Shown here piece after piece: positions 1 to 6,035 of a stretch of 6,035 nucleotides of DNA; the stretch's first letter is position 1; the number at the start of each line of letters is the position of its first letter. The position numbers and the translations under genes were made by a program. The stretch is from Kiritimatiellia bacterium (GTDB lineage: Bacteria > Verrucomicrobiota > Kiritimatiellia > RFP12 > UBA1067), in the NCBI GenBank assembly GCA_017385345.1, contig JAFNRY010000011.1, forward strand, positions 1-6,035, given 5' to 3'. The notes beneath the pieces are model-generated. The model saw nothing but the letters and a program-made list of their open reading frames with translations, did no database searches and was not told the DNA's origin.

Positions 1-648
1 ACGGAACTCGCCAAGGCGCTCGCCAACGAACTCTTCGACGACGACAACGCCATGGTGCGCCTCGACATGTCCGAATACATGGAGAAGTTCGCGGTTTCGC
101 GTCTGGTGGGAGCGCCGCCCGGATACGTCGGATTCGAGGACGGCGGCCAGCTTACCGAAGCGGTCAGGAGGAAGCAGTTCTCGGTAGTGCTGCTGGACGA
201 AATAGAAAAGGCGCACCCGGATGTTTTCAACCTGTTGCTCCAGGTTCTCGACGACGGGCGCCTCACGGACAGCCACGGAAGGACGGTTTCCTTCAAGAAC
301 ACCGTGATCATAATGACGTCCAACGCCTCGAGAGACGCCCTCGTTTCGATCTTTAGGCCGGAGTTTCTGAACCGGCTCGACGAGATTCTGGAGTTCCAGC
401 CGCTCAACAGGGCGCAGATCCGCGAAATCGTAAAACTGCAGCTTGCGGATCTCGAAAGGCGTCTCGCCGGGGAAGGCCTGAAACTGGAGGTTTCGGAGGC
501 GACAATCGATCGGCTTGCCGAACACGGTTACGACCCGGCGTTCGGCGCCCGCCCGGTAAAACGGACGATTCAGCGCGAACTCGAGAATCCCATAGCCAAG
601 GACATCGTCGCCGGCAAATATCCCCCGGGCTCGACCATCCGCATGTGA
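1..648 (+). CDS. clpB: ATP-dependent disaggregase ClpB, C-terminal part (5' end outside window)
   Basis: ClpB is the Hsp100 AAA+ disaggregase that threads aggregated proteins through its hexameric pore, working with DnaK/DnaJ/GrpE in the cytosol. The window opens in frame at TELAKAL, which in this family directly follows GxGK of Walker A in the second AAA+ module, so only that module is seen (215 residues). Visible: pore loop GYVG (residues 41-44), Walker B LLDE (64-67), sensor-1 Asn in MTSN (108), arginine finger in FRPEFLNR (about 125), sensor-2 GAR (182-184), and a C-terminus ending TIRM soon after the D2 small domain, as in ClpB. ClpC/ClpA are less likely because the surrounding motifs (YSVVLLDEIEKAHPDV-like, QRELENPIA) follow ClpB and I see no ClpP-binding IGF/LGF loop. 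Odd: only nine residues lie between sensor 1 and FRPEF, where ClpB relatives I recall have close to thirty. Stop is TGA at 646-648. Confidence 0.93.
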   Translation, partial: TELAKALANELFDDDNAMVRLDMSEYMEKFAVSRLVGAPPGYVGFEDGGQLTEAVRRKQFSVVLLDEIEKAHPDVFNLLLQVLDDGRLTDSHGRTVSFKNTVIIMTSNASRDALVSIFRPEFLNRLDEILEFQPLNRAQIREIVKLQLADLERRLAGEGLKLEVSEATIDRLAEHGYDPAFGARPVKRTIQRELENPIAKDIVAGKYPPGSTIRM

Positions 649-649
649 T

Positions 650-664
650 GGCGCGCCCGGCGCC
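650..664 (+). other. Small GC hairpin just after the clpB stop
   Basis: A perfect 5-bp inverted repeat (GGCGC at 650-654, GCGCC at 660-664, 5-base loop) starts one base after the clpB stop codon. No run of T follows, so it does not qualify as a classical intrinsic terminator. It might be part of a weak or Rho-dependent 3' end, or be chance in GC-rich DNA. Confidence 0.25.
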
Positions 665-689
665 GCCGGTCCGGAGAGACGCGGGGATG

Positions 690-698
690 TGGTAGAAT
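690..698 (+). promoter_or_regulatory. Extended -10 promoter element for the membrane protein gene
   Basis: TGGTAGAAT at 690-698 matches an extended -10 box (TGn followed by TAgAAT, one mismatch to TATAAT). It is the most AT-rich spot in the only intergenic gap. No good -35 hexamer is seen 16-18 bases upstream (region around 669-676), which is usual when a TGn extension is present. A start of transcription about 6-8 bases downstream falls at 704-706, immediately before the ATG at 708. Placement in the gap supports the call, but it rests on motif reading alone. Confidence 0.55.
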
Positions 699-707
699 AC
701 GCGTCTC

Positions 708-2048
708 ATGGCAGACGGAGAGAAGAACGGCGGATGGTCGGTGCGTCGGGCGACGCGCTTCTACATTCCTCTTCTCGTACAGGCGTTCTCCCAGTCGCTT
801 ACGTATCCGCTCGTCGCGGCGGTCGTGTCCCACGGGCCGGACGGGACGGATGTCTTGACCGCGTTCGCGCAAGGGCAGCTCGTGATGTTCATGATAGGCT
901 CGCTCAGCGGCGGGCTGGTCACCACCGGGATGGTGTTCGCGCGGACCCGCGCCGGATACGCGAACTTCAAGAAGCTGACGTTTCTCATGATGGCTGCGCT
1001 TCTCGGGCTCCAGACGGTCGCGGCCATGCCGCCGTTTTGCGACGTCATATTCGAAGGGCTTCTCAACCTGCCGCCGCGGCTCGCCGCAATCGCCCGGGAC
1101 ACGCTGTTCTGGGGGCTGCCGCTGCACGCGGCCTTCTTCCTGAGGAACATATCGCTCTCGATATTGTTCAACGCGCGCGAGAGCGCGGCCGCCAACAATG
1201 CAACCTTCGTGCGCATCGCGGTCACGCTCGCCGCCTCGTTCGCATTTGTCGAATGCGGACTGACCGGCCCGCGCTGGGGGCTGTTCGCGATGACTTTCCC
1301 GGTGTTCATCGAGTTCGCCCTCTCGCATCTTTTCTCCCAGCGGCACGTCCGCCGTCTGCCGGAAGAGGGGGAGGTCGCGAGCGTGCGCGGCCAGTTGAAG
1401 TTCGCGATGCCGCTTTCCCTCGGCGGCTTCCTGCTTTCGCTCGCGCCGTTCATGGTGGCGGCGTTCGCGGGCCGTTCCGCAGGAGGCGTCTCGATGCTGG
1501 CCGTCCACTATACGACCATAGGCGTCGCCAACGCGTTCGGCTTCGCCTCGCTGCGCATGCAGACCGTCGCGATACAGTTTCCGCCGGAATATCCGGGCGA
1601 CAGACGCGTACTGCGCTATGCGATCGCCGCCGGCGCTATTCTGGGCGCATGCCTGCTCGTTCCGGCGCATCCGCTCGTGGCCGGATGGTATTTCCGCACC
1701 ATACAGAACATACCCGCCGAACACGTCGCCAAGGCGCAGATAGTCATGCTCGTGTACGCCTTTTGGCCCGCGCTGCAGTCCGTGCGCGGCTGCATGGAGG
1801 GAATTGCGGCCGTCCGTCGCAGGCCGAAGGCGATTCTTGCCGGACAGGTCGCCTATATCGCGGCCATGGCTTCGGTTCTCGGCGCGCTGCTGCGGTGCGG
1901 CGCGCAGGGTTGGTGGATGGGAGCGTGCGCGATCCTGTCGGCGACGGCGGCTACGGTCTGCGCGATCCGTTTCGCCCTCGGGCGTCAGACGGCGGCGGAC
2001 GGGATGCCGGTTATGCGGTCGGAAAGGCCGGTCCGGACGAGCGCATAG
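708..2048 (+). CDS. Polytopic membrane protein, MATE/MOP- or ANK-like transporter (family uncertain)
   Basis: A 446-residue integral membrane protein. Hydrophobic stretches suggest about 12 membrane segments near residues 18-41, 56-78, 90-108, 131-154, 166-184, 188-209, 232-254, 262-282, 302-327, 344-362, 374-396 and 402-424. A charged loop (about 210-231, with RHVRR and PEEGE) divides it into two six-helix halves, the plan of the MOP flippase superfamily (MATE, MurJ/Wzx) and of ANK-type transporters. The N-terminal half (YIPLLVQAFSQSLTYPLVAAVVS) is reminiscent of these, but I recognise no signature precise enough to name a substrate. The ATG at 708 is chosen because a charged N-terminus leads into the first membrane segment. 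No Shine-Dalgarno lies 5-12 bases upstream, and a -10 box sits just before the start, so the mRNA may be leaderless. It follows clpB by 59 bases but probably has its own promoter. Its last 64 bases overlap the convergent phosphatase gene. Confidence 0.8.
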   Translation: MADGEKNGGWSVRRATRFYIPLLVQAFSQSLTYPLVAAVVSHGPDGTDVLTAFAQGQLVMFMIGSLSGGLVTTGMVFARTRAGYANFKKLTFLMMAALLGLQTVAAMPPFCDVIFEGLLNLPPRLAAIARDTLFWGLPLHAAFFLRNISLSILFNARESAAANNATFVRIAVTLAASFAFVECGLTGPRWGLFAMTFPVFIEFALSHLFSQRHVRRLPEEGEVASVRGQLKFAMPLSLGGFLLSLAPFMVAAFAGRSAGGVSMLAVHYTTIGVANAFGFASLRMQTVAIQFPPEYPGDRRVLRYAIAAGAILGACLLVPAHPLVAGWYFRTIQNIPAEHVAKAQIVMLVYAFWPALQSVRGCMEGIAAVRRRPKAILAGQVAYIAAMASVLGALLRCGAQGWWMGACAILSATAATVCAIRFALGRQTAADGMPVMRSERPVRTSA

Positions 2049-2698
2049 CGCGCGGCGCGCAACGGCTGGCCGGAGCCGCCTTCGAGATAGATCGCGGCGG
2101 CGTCGAGAAAGCGCGGCCACGTCTCGCGCGACCGTTCCGTGTAGGCGTTCCGCGCCGCGAGAAACGCGGCGATGTACAGATCGTGCGTCGCCGCTATCAG
2201 AACGCGCGCGTTTCCGGTTTGTTCGAAAAGCCACTTTTCCATGGCGTCGGTCGCTTCGGCCAGCGGGTTGAATCCGTCCAGCGAGCCTTCGTCCATGTAC
2301 CGGAAGCACGCCGGGAAGAAGTTTTCCGGCGGCGTGAACGCCTCGAGCACTTTCGATGTGTCGTTGTAGTAGAAAGATTCGTTGCCGAGGCATCCGTACG
2401 CCGGTATGTCGCGTCCGCCGAGCCCCATGCCGGCCGCGATCTCCGCCGCCGTCATGCGCGTGCGCAGAAGGGGGCTCGATATGAAGCGGACGCTTTCAAG
2501 AGCGTCCGCTCCGCAGTCCGCCAGCATTTCGCCGAGACGGCGCGCCGTCCGGCGGCCCTCTTCCGTGATCGGAAGCGAGTCGCCGAACGTGGGGTCTTTC
2601 GGATCTATCTTGCCGCGCTCCGCGTGGCGCACGAGCAGAATCGCGCGCCCGCCTCCGCGGACGGCCGAGCAGAAGCCGGCTACGGAATCGCAATCCAC
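1985..2698 (-). CDS. Histidine phosphatase superfamily protein (phosphoglycerate mutase-like fold)
   Basis: A 237-residue enzyme of the branch-1 histidine phosphatase superfamily, which removes phosphate through a phospho-histidine intermediate. Visible are the catalytic motif LLVRHAE (His25, Arg24), the second phosphate-binding arginine in SSPLLRTRMTA (Arg79), and the second histidine in ATHD (His172). The proton donor is not certain; Glu107 in the GNESFYY stretch is one candidate. There is no signal peptide or membrane segment, so it is probably cytosolic. The start is taken as GTG at 2698-2696: it overlaps the TAG stop of the upstream GH2 gene by one base, has GAAGG (2709-2705) six bases before it, and no ATG lies between there and the catalytic motif. 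The open frame continues upstream but only as an Arg-rich shadow of the GH2 gene. The substrate is unknown; sugar phosphates, nucleotides and phosphoproteins are all possible. Its 3' end overlaps the convergent membrane protein gene. Confidence 0.85.
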   Translation of the reverse strand: MDCDSVAGFCSAVRGGGRAILLVRHAERGKIDPKDPTFGDSLPITEEGRRTARRLGEMLADCGADALESVRFISSPLLRTRMTAAEIAAGMGLGGRDIPAYGCLGNESFYYNDTSKVLEAFTPPENFFPACFRYMDEGSLDGFNPLAEATDAMEKWLFEQTGNARVLIAATHDLYIAAFLAARNAYTERSRETWPRFLDAAAIYLEGGSGQPLRAARYALVRTGLSDRITGIPSAAV

Positions 2699-4602
2699 TA
2701 TTTGCCTTCGGTGCCGCGCCGGATGATCTCCGCGTGCGCCTTTTTCAAGACTTCGGGATTGAACTTCAGCACCTTGCGGTCGTATGTGAGAAGACCGTTG
2801 ATCTCGATTTCGACGTCGGTCGTCTGGGTGTATATGGATCCGGCGAGTCCGGCGTCGACGAGCTTTCCGAGCTTGTCCATTAGCCCGAGATACACTTTTT
2901 CGAGATCCGCCCTCGTGCTGGTGTCTTTTGTTCCGCCGTATCCCCACTCCTTGTCGGCCTTGATTCCGGCCCTCACGCCCTGTTCGCTCGTAGGCCAGAA
3001 GTTGGCGTCCACCTTGTGGCCGAGGCCGCCGAATTCGCCGAGGAACGAAATGCGGCGCGGATTGACCGCCGGCATGCCGGGTCCGCGGTAGTGGTGGTCG
3101 TCGACGATGTCGGCCGCTTCGCACACGCCTTCGGGCTTGTGCTTGGAGCCGCCTTTCCTCCACAGCGTGCCGCCTTCGAAGTCTTGCCAGCCGGAAGGTC
3201 CGCCGACGAGCCTGGACGGATCGTATTTCTTCGTGAAGTCGAGCGTCGTGTGGGTGTGGACCTCGTCGTGCTGGCCCCAGCCTTCGTTGTAGGGAATCCA
3301 AACGAGGATGGACGGCACCTTCTTGAGCAGGTCCATCATGCCCATGAGTTCTTCGCGGAAGGTGCCGTAGTTGCGGGTCGTGTCGGGATTGAAAGGCGCC
3401 TTGGCCAGCGTGCCTCTGCAGCAAGGCATGTCCTGGAGCACGATTATCCCCATCTTGTCGCAGAGCGCGTAGTATCTGAGAGGTTCGACCTTGATGTGTT
3501 TGCGCATCGTGTTGAAGCCGCAATCCTTCAGCGTCTTGATGTCGAACTTCATGGCCTCTTCGCTCGGCGGCGTGAGCAGGCCGTCCGGCCACCAGCCCTG
3601 GTCGAGAGTGCCGAGGATGTAGTACGGCTTGTTGTTGAGGAAGAAGCGGAGCGTGCCGTTGCGGTCTTTGCGCTTTTCGATTTTGCGCATGGCGAAATAG
3701 CCCTTGATCTCGTCCTTCCCGAACCGCGCCTTGAAGTCGTAGAGCTTGGGCGATTCTGGGCTCCACAGCCCGAATCCCTCCGGCATCTTCACGGTGCACG
3801 GCTTTCCGGGGAGGAACTTGGCGTCGGCTATGCGCTTGTCGCCGTCGAAGATTTCGATCGCGCCCTTGTCGGGCCCGAAGAAGCCGGCGTCAGCGTAGCA
3901 GAGATTCGCGACCTTGAACGTGAACTCGGCCTCGCCCTTGTCTATGTCCACCGCCACGTCGTAGTCTTCGATGTGGCGTTCGGGGACGGTCTCGAGCCAG
4001 ACGGTCTGCCAGATGCCGCTCATGCGCGTGTAGAAGCACCCGTAGGTCTTGAACGACTGCTTGCCGTTCGTCTGGCGGTCTTCCGTCGGGTCCCATACGA
4101 GGACGGTGAGGGTGTTGGCGCCTTTCTTGGCGAACGGCGTCAGATCCACCGTGAAGGGGAGCTGTCCGCTGCAATGGGGAGTGCGCGTCACCTCGTCGTG
4201 GCCGAGGAACACTATCGCCCTGAAATCGACGCCGCCGAAATGGAGGAGTATTCTCTCGCCGGGCTGCGGATCGAGTTCGATTTCGCGCGTGTACCAGAGG
4301 TATTCCTTCGGGTCGAGAAGCCTGCCGCCGCATCCCGAGAGCGGCGCTTCGAGCGCGAACGGCACGAGAATCTTTCCGTCCCACTTCTCCGGACGCCCCG
4401 CCGTGTCGCCGGCCTTGGTGATCGCGTAGTCCCACATGCCGTTGAGGCAAGTCCAATTCGCGCGTTCCATCTGCGGGCGCGGGTATTCGCGCCATGCGTT
4501 CTCCGGCGTAACTTTCGCGCCCCATTCGGTAAGCATCGGAGCCGCCGCGGCCGTTCCCGCCGCCAGCGCGGCCACAGCGGCCGCATATGCGGATTTCTTC
4601 AT
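2698..4602 (-). CDS. Secreted glycoside hydrolase family 2 enzyme (beta-galactosidase/glucuronidase-like)
   Basis: A 634-residue exported retaining glycosidase. The N-terminus is a Sec signal peptide (KK, then an Ala-rich core, likely cut near residues 20-22 after AAA); there is no lipobox cysteine, so a periplasmic or secreted product is expected. Domains in order: jelly-roll sugar-binding domain (about 40-205, with NWTCLNGMWDYA and GIWQTVWLE), immunoglobulin-like domain (about 206-305), TIM-barrel catalytic domain (about 310-625). The acid/base is Glu440 in WIPYNEGWGQ and the nucleophile Glu523 in FLGEFGG, both intact. It lacks the extra C-terminal domains of LacZ-type enzymes, so it is a compact GH2. 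The substrate cannot be told from sequence; annotations in this group range over beta-galactosidase, glucuronidase and mannosidase. The ATG at 4602 overlaps the uvrB stop as ATGA, with GAAAGG (4617-4612) nine bases before it; no promoter of its own is visible. Confidence 0.92.
   Translation of the reverse strand: MKKSAYAAAVAALAAGTAAAAPMLTEWGAKVTPENAWREYPRPQMERANWTCLNGMWDYAITKAGDTAGRPEKWDGKILVPFALEAPLSGCGGRLLDPKEYLWYTREIELDPQPGERILLHFGGVDFRAIVFLGHDEVTRTPHCSGQLPFTVDLTPFAKKGANTLTVLVWDPTEDRQTNGKQSFKTYGCFYTRMSGIWQTVWLETVPERHIEDYDVAVDIDKGEAEFTFKVANLCYADAGFFGPDKGAIEIFDGDKRIADAKFLPGKPCTVKMPEGFGLWSPESPKLYDFKARFGKDEIKGYFAMRKIEKRKDRNGTLRFFLNNKPYYILGTLDQGWWPDGLLTPPSEEAMKFDIKTLKDCGFNTMRKHIKVEPLRYYALCDKMGIIVLQDMPCCRGTLAKAPFNPDTTRNYGTFREELMGMMDLLKKVPSILVWIPYNEGWGQHDEVHTHTTLDFTKKYDPSRLVGGPSGWQDFEGGTLWRKGGSKHKPEGVCEAADIVDDHHYRGPGMPAVNPRRISFLGEFGGLGHKVDANFWPTSEQGVRAGIKADKEWGYGGTKDTSTRADLEKVYLGLMDKLGKLVDAGLAGSIYTQTTDVEIEINGLLTYDRKVLKFNPEVLKKAHAEIIRRGTEGK
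2705..2709 (-). promoter_or_regulatory. Ribosome binding site deciding the GTG start of the phosphatase gene
   Basis: On the minus strand GAAGG occupies 2709-2705, six bases before the GTG at 2698-2696. It lies in the last codons of the GH2 gene. Together with the TAGTG stop/start overlap it supports translation coupled to the gene upstream and a non-ATG start. Confidence 0.6.
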
Positions 4603-6035
4603 TTTCTTCTGCCTTTCTTTGTTTTTTGTGTCAGTCCCGGTTTGTTTTTGCCCGCCAATTCGTTTATCATGTCGCGCAGGTACGCTGCGCGCTCGAATTC
4701 CAGCCTGTCCGCCGCCTCGAGCATTTCCTTCGTCAGTTCTTCGAGCGTCTCTTCCGGCGCTGCGCCGCCTGCCGCGGCCGCCCCGGCAGGAGCGAAGCCG
4801 CCGCCGGAAGCGGCGGCGCGGTTCGCGCCGCCATCCGCTCCCGCGCGGAAAATGTATTCCGATTCGTTTATTTCGCGCTTCACGCTTTTAGGCGTTATGC
4901 CGTGCGCCTTGTTCCACGCCGCCTGTTTTTCGCGGTGCTTCTTCGTTAGGCGCAGAAGATCGCGTATCGCGTCGGTCTTCCTGTCGCAGTAGAGGATTGC
5001 GCGTCCTCTTTCGTGGCGGGCCGCGCGCCCCGCCGTCTGGACGAGCGACGTGGTGGATCTGAGGAACCCCTCCTTGTCGGCGTCGAGGATCGCGACGAGC
5101 TCCACCTCCGGAAGATCGAGGCCTTCACGCAGCAGGTTGATGCCCACGAGCACGTCGAAGTCGCCTTTGCGCAGCTTCTGCAGTATCTCGACGCGTTCGA
5201 TCGCGTCGATGTCGCTGTGGAGGTATTCGGTGCGGATCCCCGCCTTTTGGAGGTATTGAGTCAAGTCCTCCGCGTTGCGTTTGGTGAGCGTCGTGACGAA
5301 CACCCTGCCGCCTCCGGCCACGGTCTTTCCGATCTCGCCGATCAGATCGTCGATCTGGTTCGCGAGCGGGCGGGTCTCCACCGCGGGATCGAGAAGCCCC
5401 GTCGGGCGTATCGTCTGCTCCGCCACGGTCTGCGCTTCGGAGTATTCGAAATCCCCCGGCGTCGCCGAGCAATATATCATCTGACCGGTCTTTGCGTTGA
5501 ATTCGTCGAACGTAAGCGGCCGGTTGTCCTTCGCGCTCGGCAGTCTGAAGCCATAATCGACGAGTTTCTGCTTTCTCGCGCTGTCTCCGTTGTACATTGC
5601 GCGGAGCTGCGGGACGGTGACGTGGCTTTCGTCGATTATCGTGATGAAATCTTCCGGGAAGTAGTCGATAAGGCATTCCGGCGGCGAACCGGGCGCGCGT
5701 CCTGTCAGTGGCCGGGAATAGTTTTCTATTCCGTTGCAGTATCCGAGTTCGCGCATCATTTCGATGTCGTATTCCGTGCGTTCGCGTATTCTCTGGGCCT
5801 CGATGTATTTTTTCGCGCCTTCGAAGAACTTCAAACGTTCGTCGAGTTCCGCGCGGATCCTCCCGAACGCGGCCTCGAAGCGGTCGCGGCCCATCACGAA
5901 CTGCCGCGCCGGCGTCACGACCGCCGCCGGCATCCCGGCGCCGCGCCTGCCGGTGAGGGGGTCGAGTTCCGATATGGCATCGACTTCGTCGCCGAAGAAT
6001 TCCACCCGTATCGCTTTCGTCTCGTAGGCCGGGAA
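4599..6035 (-). CDS. uvrB: Excinuclease ABC subunit UvrB, C-terminal 478 residues (5' end outside window)
   Basis: UvrB is the damage-verifying helicase-like subunit of nucleotide excision repair: loaded by UvrA, it then recruits UvrC for incision. The frame runs open to the right edge and begins FPAYETKAIRVEFFGDE; the GTG at 6005-6003 is an internal Val, not a start. Compared with about 670 residues in E. coli, roughly 190 N-terminal residues are missing (Walker A and the beta-hairpin). Visible in fragment numbering: ELGYCNGIENYSR (about 97-108), DESH motif II (135-138), CSATPG motif III (about 189-194), TTLTKR motif IV (248-253), GINLLREGLD motif V (298-307), QTAGRAAR motif VI (333-340), an Ala/Gly-rich linker (399-427) and the UVR domain that binds UvrC (428-462, with LEFERAAYLRD). 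The protein ends in a Lys/Arg-rich tail. The segment after motif VI (YCDRKTDAIRDLLRLTKKHREKQ) departs from the usual ITxSMxxAIxETxRRR form. Stop is TGA at 4601-4599, overlapping the GH2 start. Confidence 0.97.
   Translation of the reverse strand, partial: FPAYETKAIRVEFFGDEVDAISELDPLTGRRGAGMPAAVVTPARQFVMGRDRFEAAFGRIRAELDERLKFFEGAKKYIEAQRIRERTEYDIEMMRELGYCNGIENYSRPLTGRAPGSPPECLIDYFPEDFITIIDESHVTVPQLRAMYNGDSARKQKLVDYGFRLPSAKDNRPLTFDEFNAKTGQMIYCSATPGDFEYSEAQTVAEQTIRPTGLLDPAVETRPLANQIDDLIGEIGKTVAGGGRVFVTTLTKRNAEDLTQYLQKAGIRTEYLHSDIDAIERVEILQKLRKGDFDVLVGINLLREGLDLPEVELVAILDADKEGFLRSTTSLVQTAGRAARHERGRAILYCDRKTDAIRDLLRLTKKHREKQAAWNKAHGITPKSVKREINESEYIFRAGADGGANRAAASGGGFAPAGAAAAGGAAPEETLEELTKEMLEAADRLEFERAAYLRDMINELAGKNKPGLTQKTKKGRRK
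4603..4627 (-). promoter_or_regulatory. Purine-rich ribosome binding region for the GH2 gene, inside the end of uvrB
   Basis: On the minus strand this stretch is almost all A and G, including an A6 run (4627-4622) and GAAAGG (4617-4612), nine bases before the GH2 ATG. It also encodes the basic UvrB tail KTKKGRRK, where the two arginines use AGA although most Arg codons nearby are CGN. That is consistent with the codons being held for ribosome binding. The uvrB stop and GH2 start share ATGA (4602-4599). Confidence 0.55.
4797..4817. repeat. GC-rich inverted repeat in the uvrB linker
   Basis: GCCGCCGC at 4797-4804 and GCGGCGGC at 4810-4817 are perfect 8-bp inverted arms around a five-base loop. 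They lie in the part of uvrB that codes for the Ala/Gly-rich linker. The hairpin would be stable in RNA or single-stranded DNA, but it may simply result from GCC/GGC codon repetition. Confidence 0.5.

Noticed and set aside
2048..2060. GCGCG/CGCGC inverted repeat at the stop of the membrane protein as a terminator
   Set aside because: Five-bp stem with a three-base loop, no T tract on either strand, and it lies inside the phosphatase coding region.
570..2393. Long open frame (607 codons) on the minus strand opposite the membrane protein
   Set aside because: Arg/Ala-rich, no recognisable domain, lies antisense to a convincing membrane protein and crosses the phosphatase in another frame; typical of GC-rich DNA with few stop codons.
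689..3091. Long open frame (800 codons) on the plus strand over the membrane protein, phosphatase and part of the GH2 gene
   Set aside because: Covers three well-supported genes out of frame, composition is dominated by Arg, and no domain is visible.
2699..3799. Upstream in-frame extension of the histidine phosphatase
   Set aside because: This part reads as an Arg/His/Gln-rich shadow of the GH2 gene; the GTG with a GAAGG site at the GH2 stop explains the true start.
4620..4630. A6C run near the end of uvrB as a possible -1 frameshift slippery site
   Set aside because: The zero-frame codons are CAA AAA ACA, so the A AAA AAC heptamer is not in the required phase, and the stop overlapping the next ATG is a normal coupled end.
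3016..4992. Long open frame (658 codons) antisense to the GH2 gene and the end of uvrB
   Set aside because: It mirrors the codon pattern of the GH2 gene, whose catalytic residues and signal peptide are intact; its own sequence shows no family motif.

Overview
The window is a densely coding, GC-rich stretch of a bacterial chromosome. Its only intergenic gap is about 59 bases. It holds five protein genes: two reading rightwards (the 3' end of clpB, then a polytopic membrane protein) and three reading leftwards (the 3' part of uvrB, a secreted glycoside hydrolase family 2 enzyme, and a histidine phosphatase). High GC, a secreted GH2 enzyme and the style of the proteins would fit a carbohydrate-degrading member of the PVC group (Lentisphaerota, Kiritimatiellota or Verrucomicrobiota), but nothing in the sequence settles the taxonomy. 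Bacteroidota-like habits, such as QTAGRAAR in UvrB, cannot be excluded as convergence.

Layout. 1-648 (+): C-terminal 215 residues of ClpB, open at the left edge, beginning at what should be the Thr of Walker A in the second AAA+ module. 649-707: short intergenic gap with a small GC hairpin and an extended -10 promoter element, placed so close to the next ATG that the mRNA would be nearly leaderless. 708-2048 (+): 446-residue protein with about 12 membrane segments, resembling the MATE/MOP/ANK kind of transporter. 1985-2698 (-): histidine phosphatase, whose 3' end overlaps the membrane protein gene tail to tail by 64 bases. 2698-4602 (-): secreted GH2 enzyme. 4599-6035 (-): UvrB, open at the right edge.

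The three leftward genes form one tight unit. The uvrB stop overlaps the GH2 start (ATGA, 4 bases), and the GH2 stop overlaps a GTG start of the phosphatase (TAGTG, 1 base). Each downstream start has a purine-rich ribosome binding site inside the preceding gene. So a DNA-repair gene, an exported glycosidase and a presumed cytosolic phosphatase are probably co-transcribed and translationally coupled, an arrangement that does not follow an obvious shared pathway. I see no mobile element, CRISPR array, RNA gene or new multi-gene system. The best leads are the shortened loop in ClpB, the odd uvrB-GH2-phosphatase unit and the leaderless-looking promoter.
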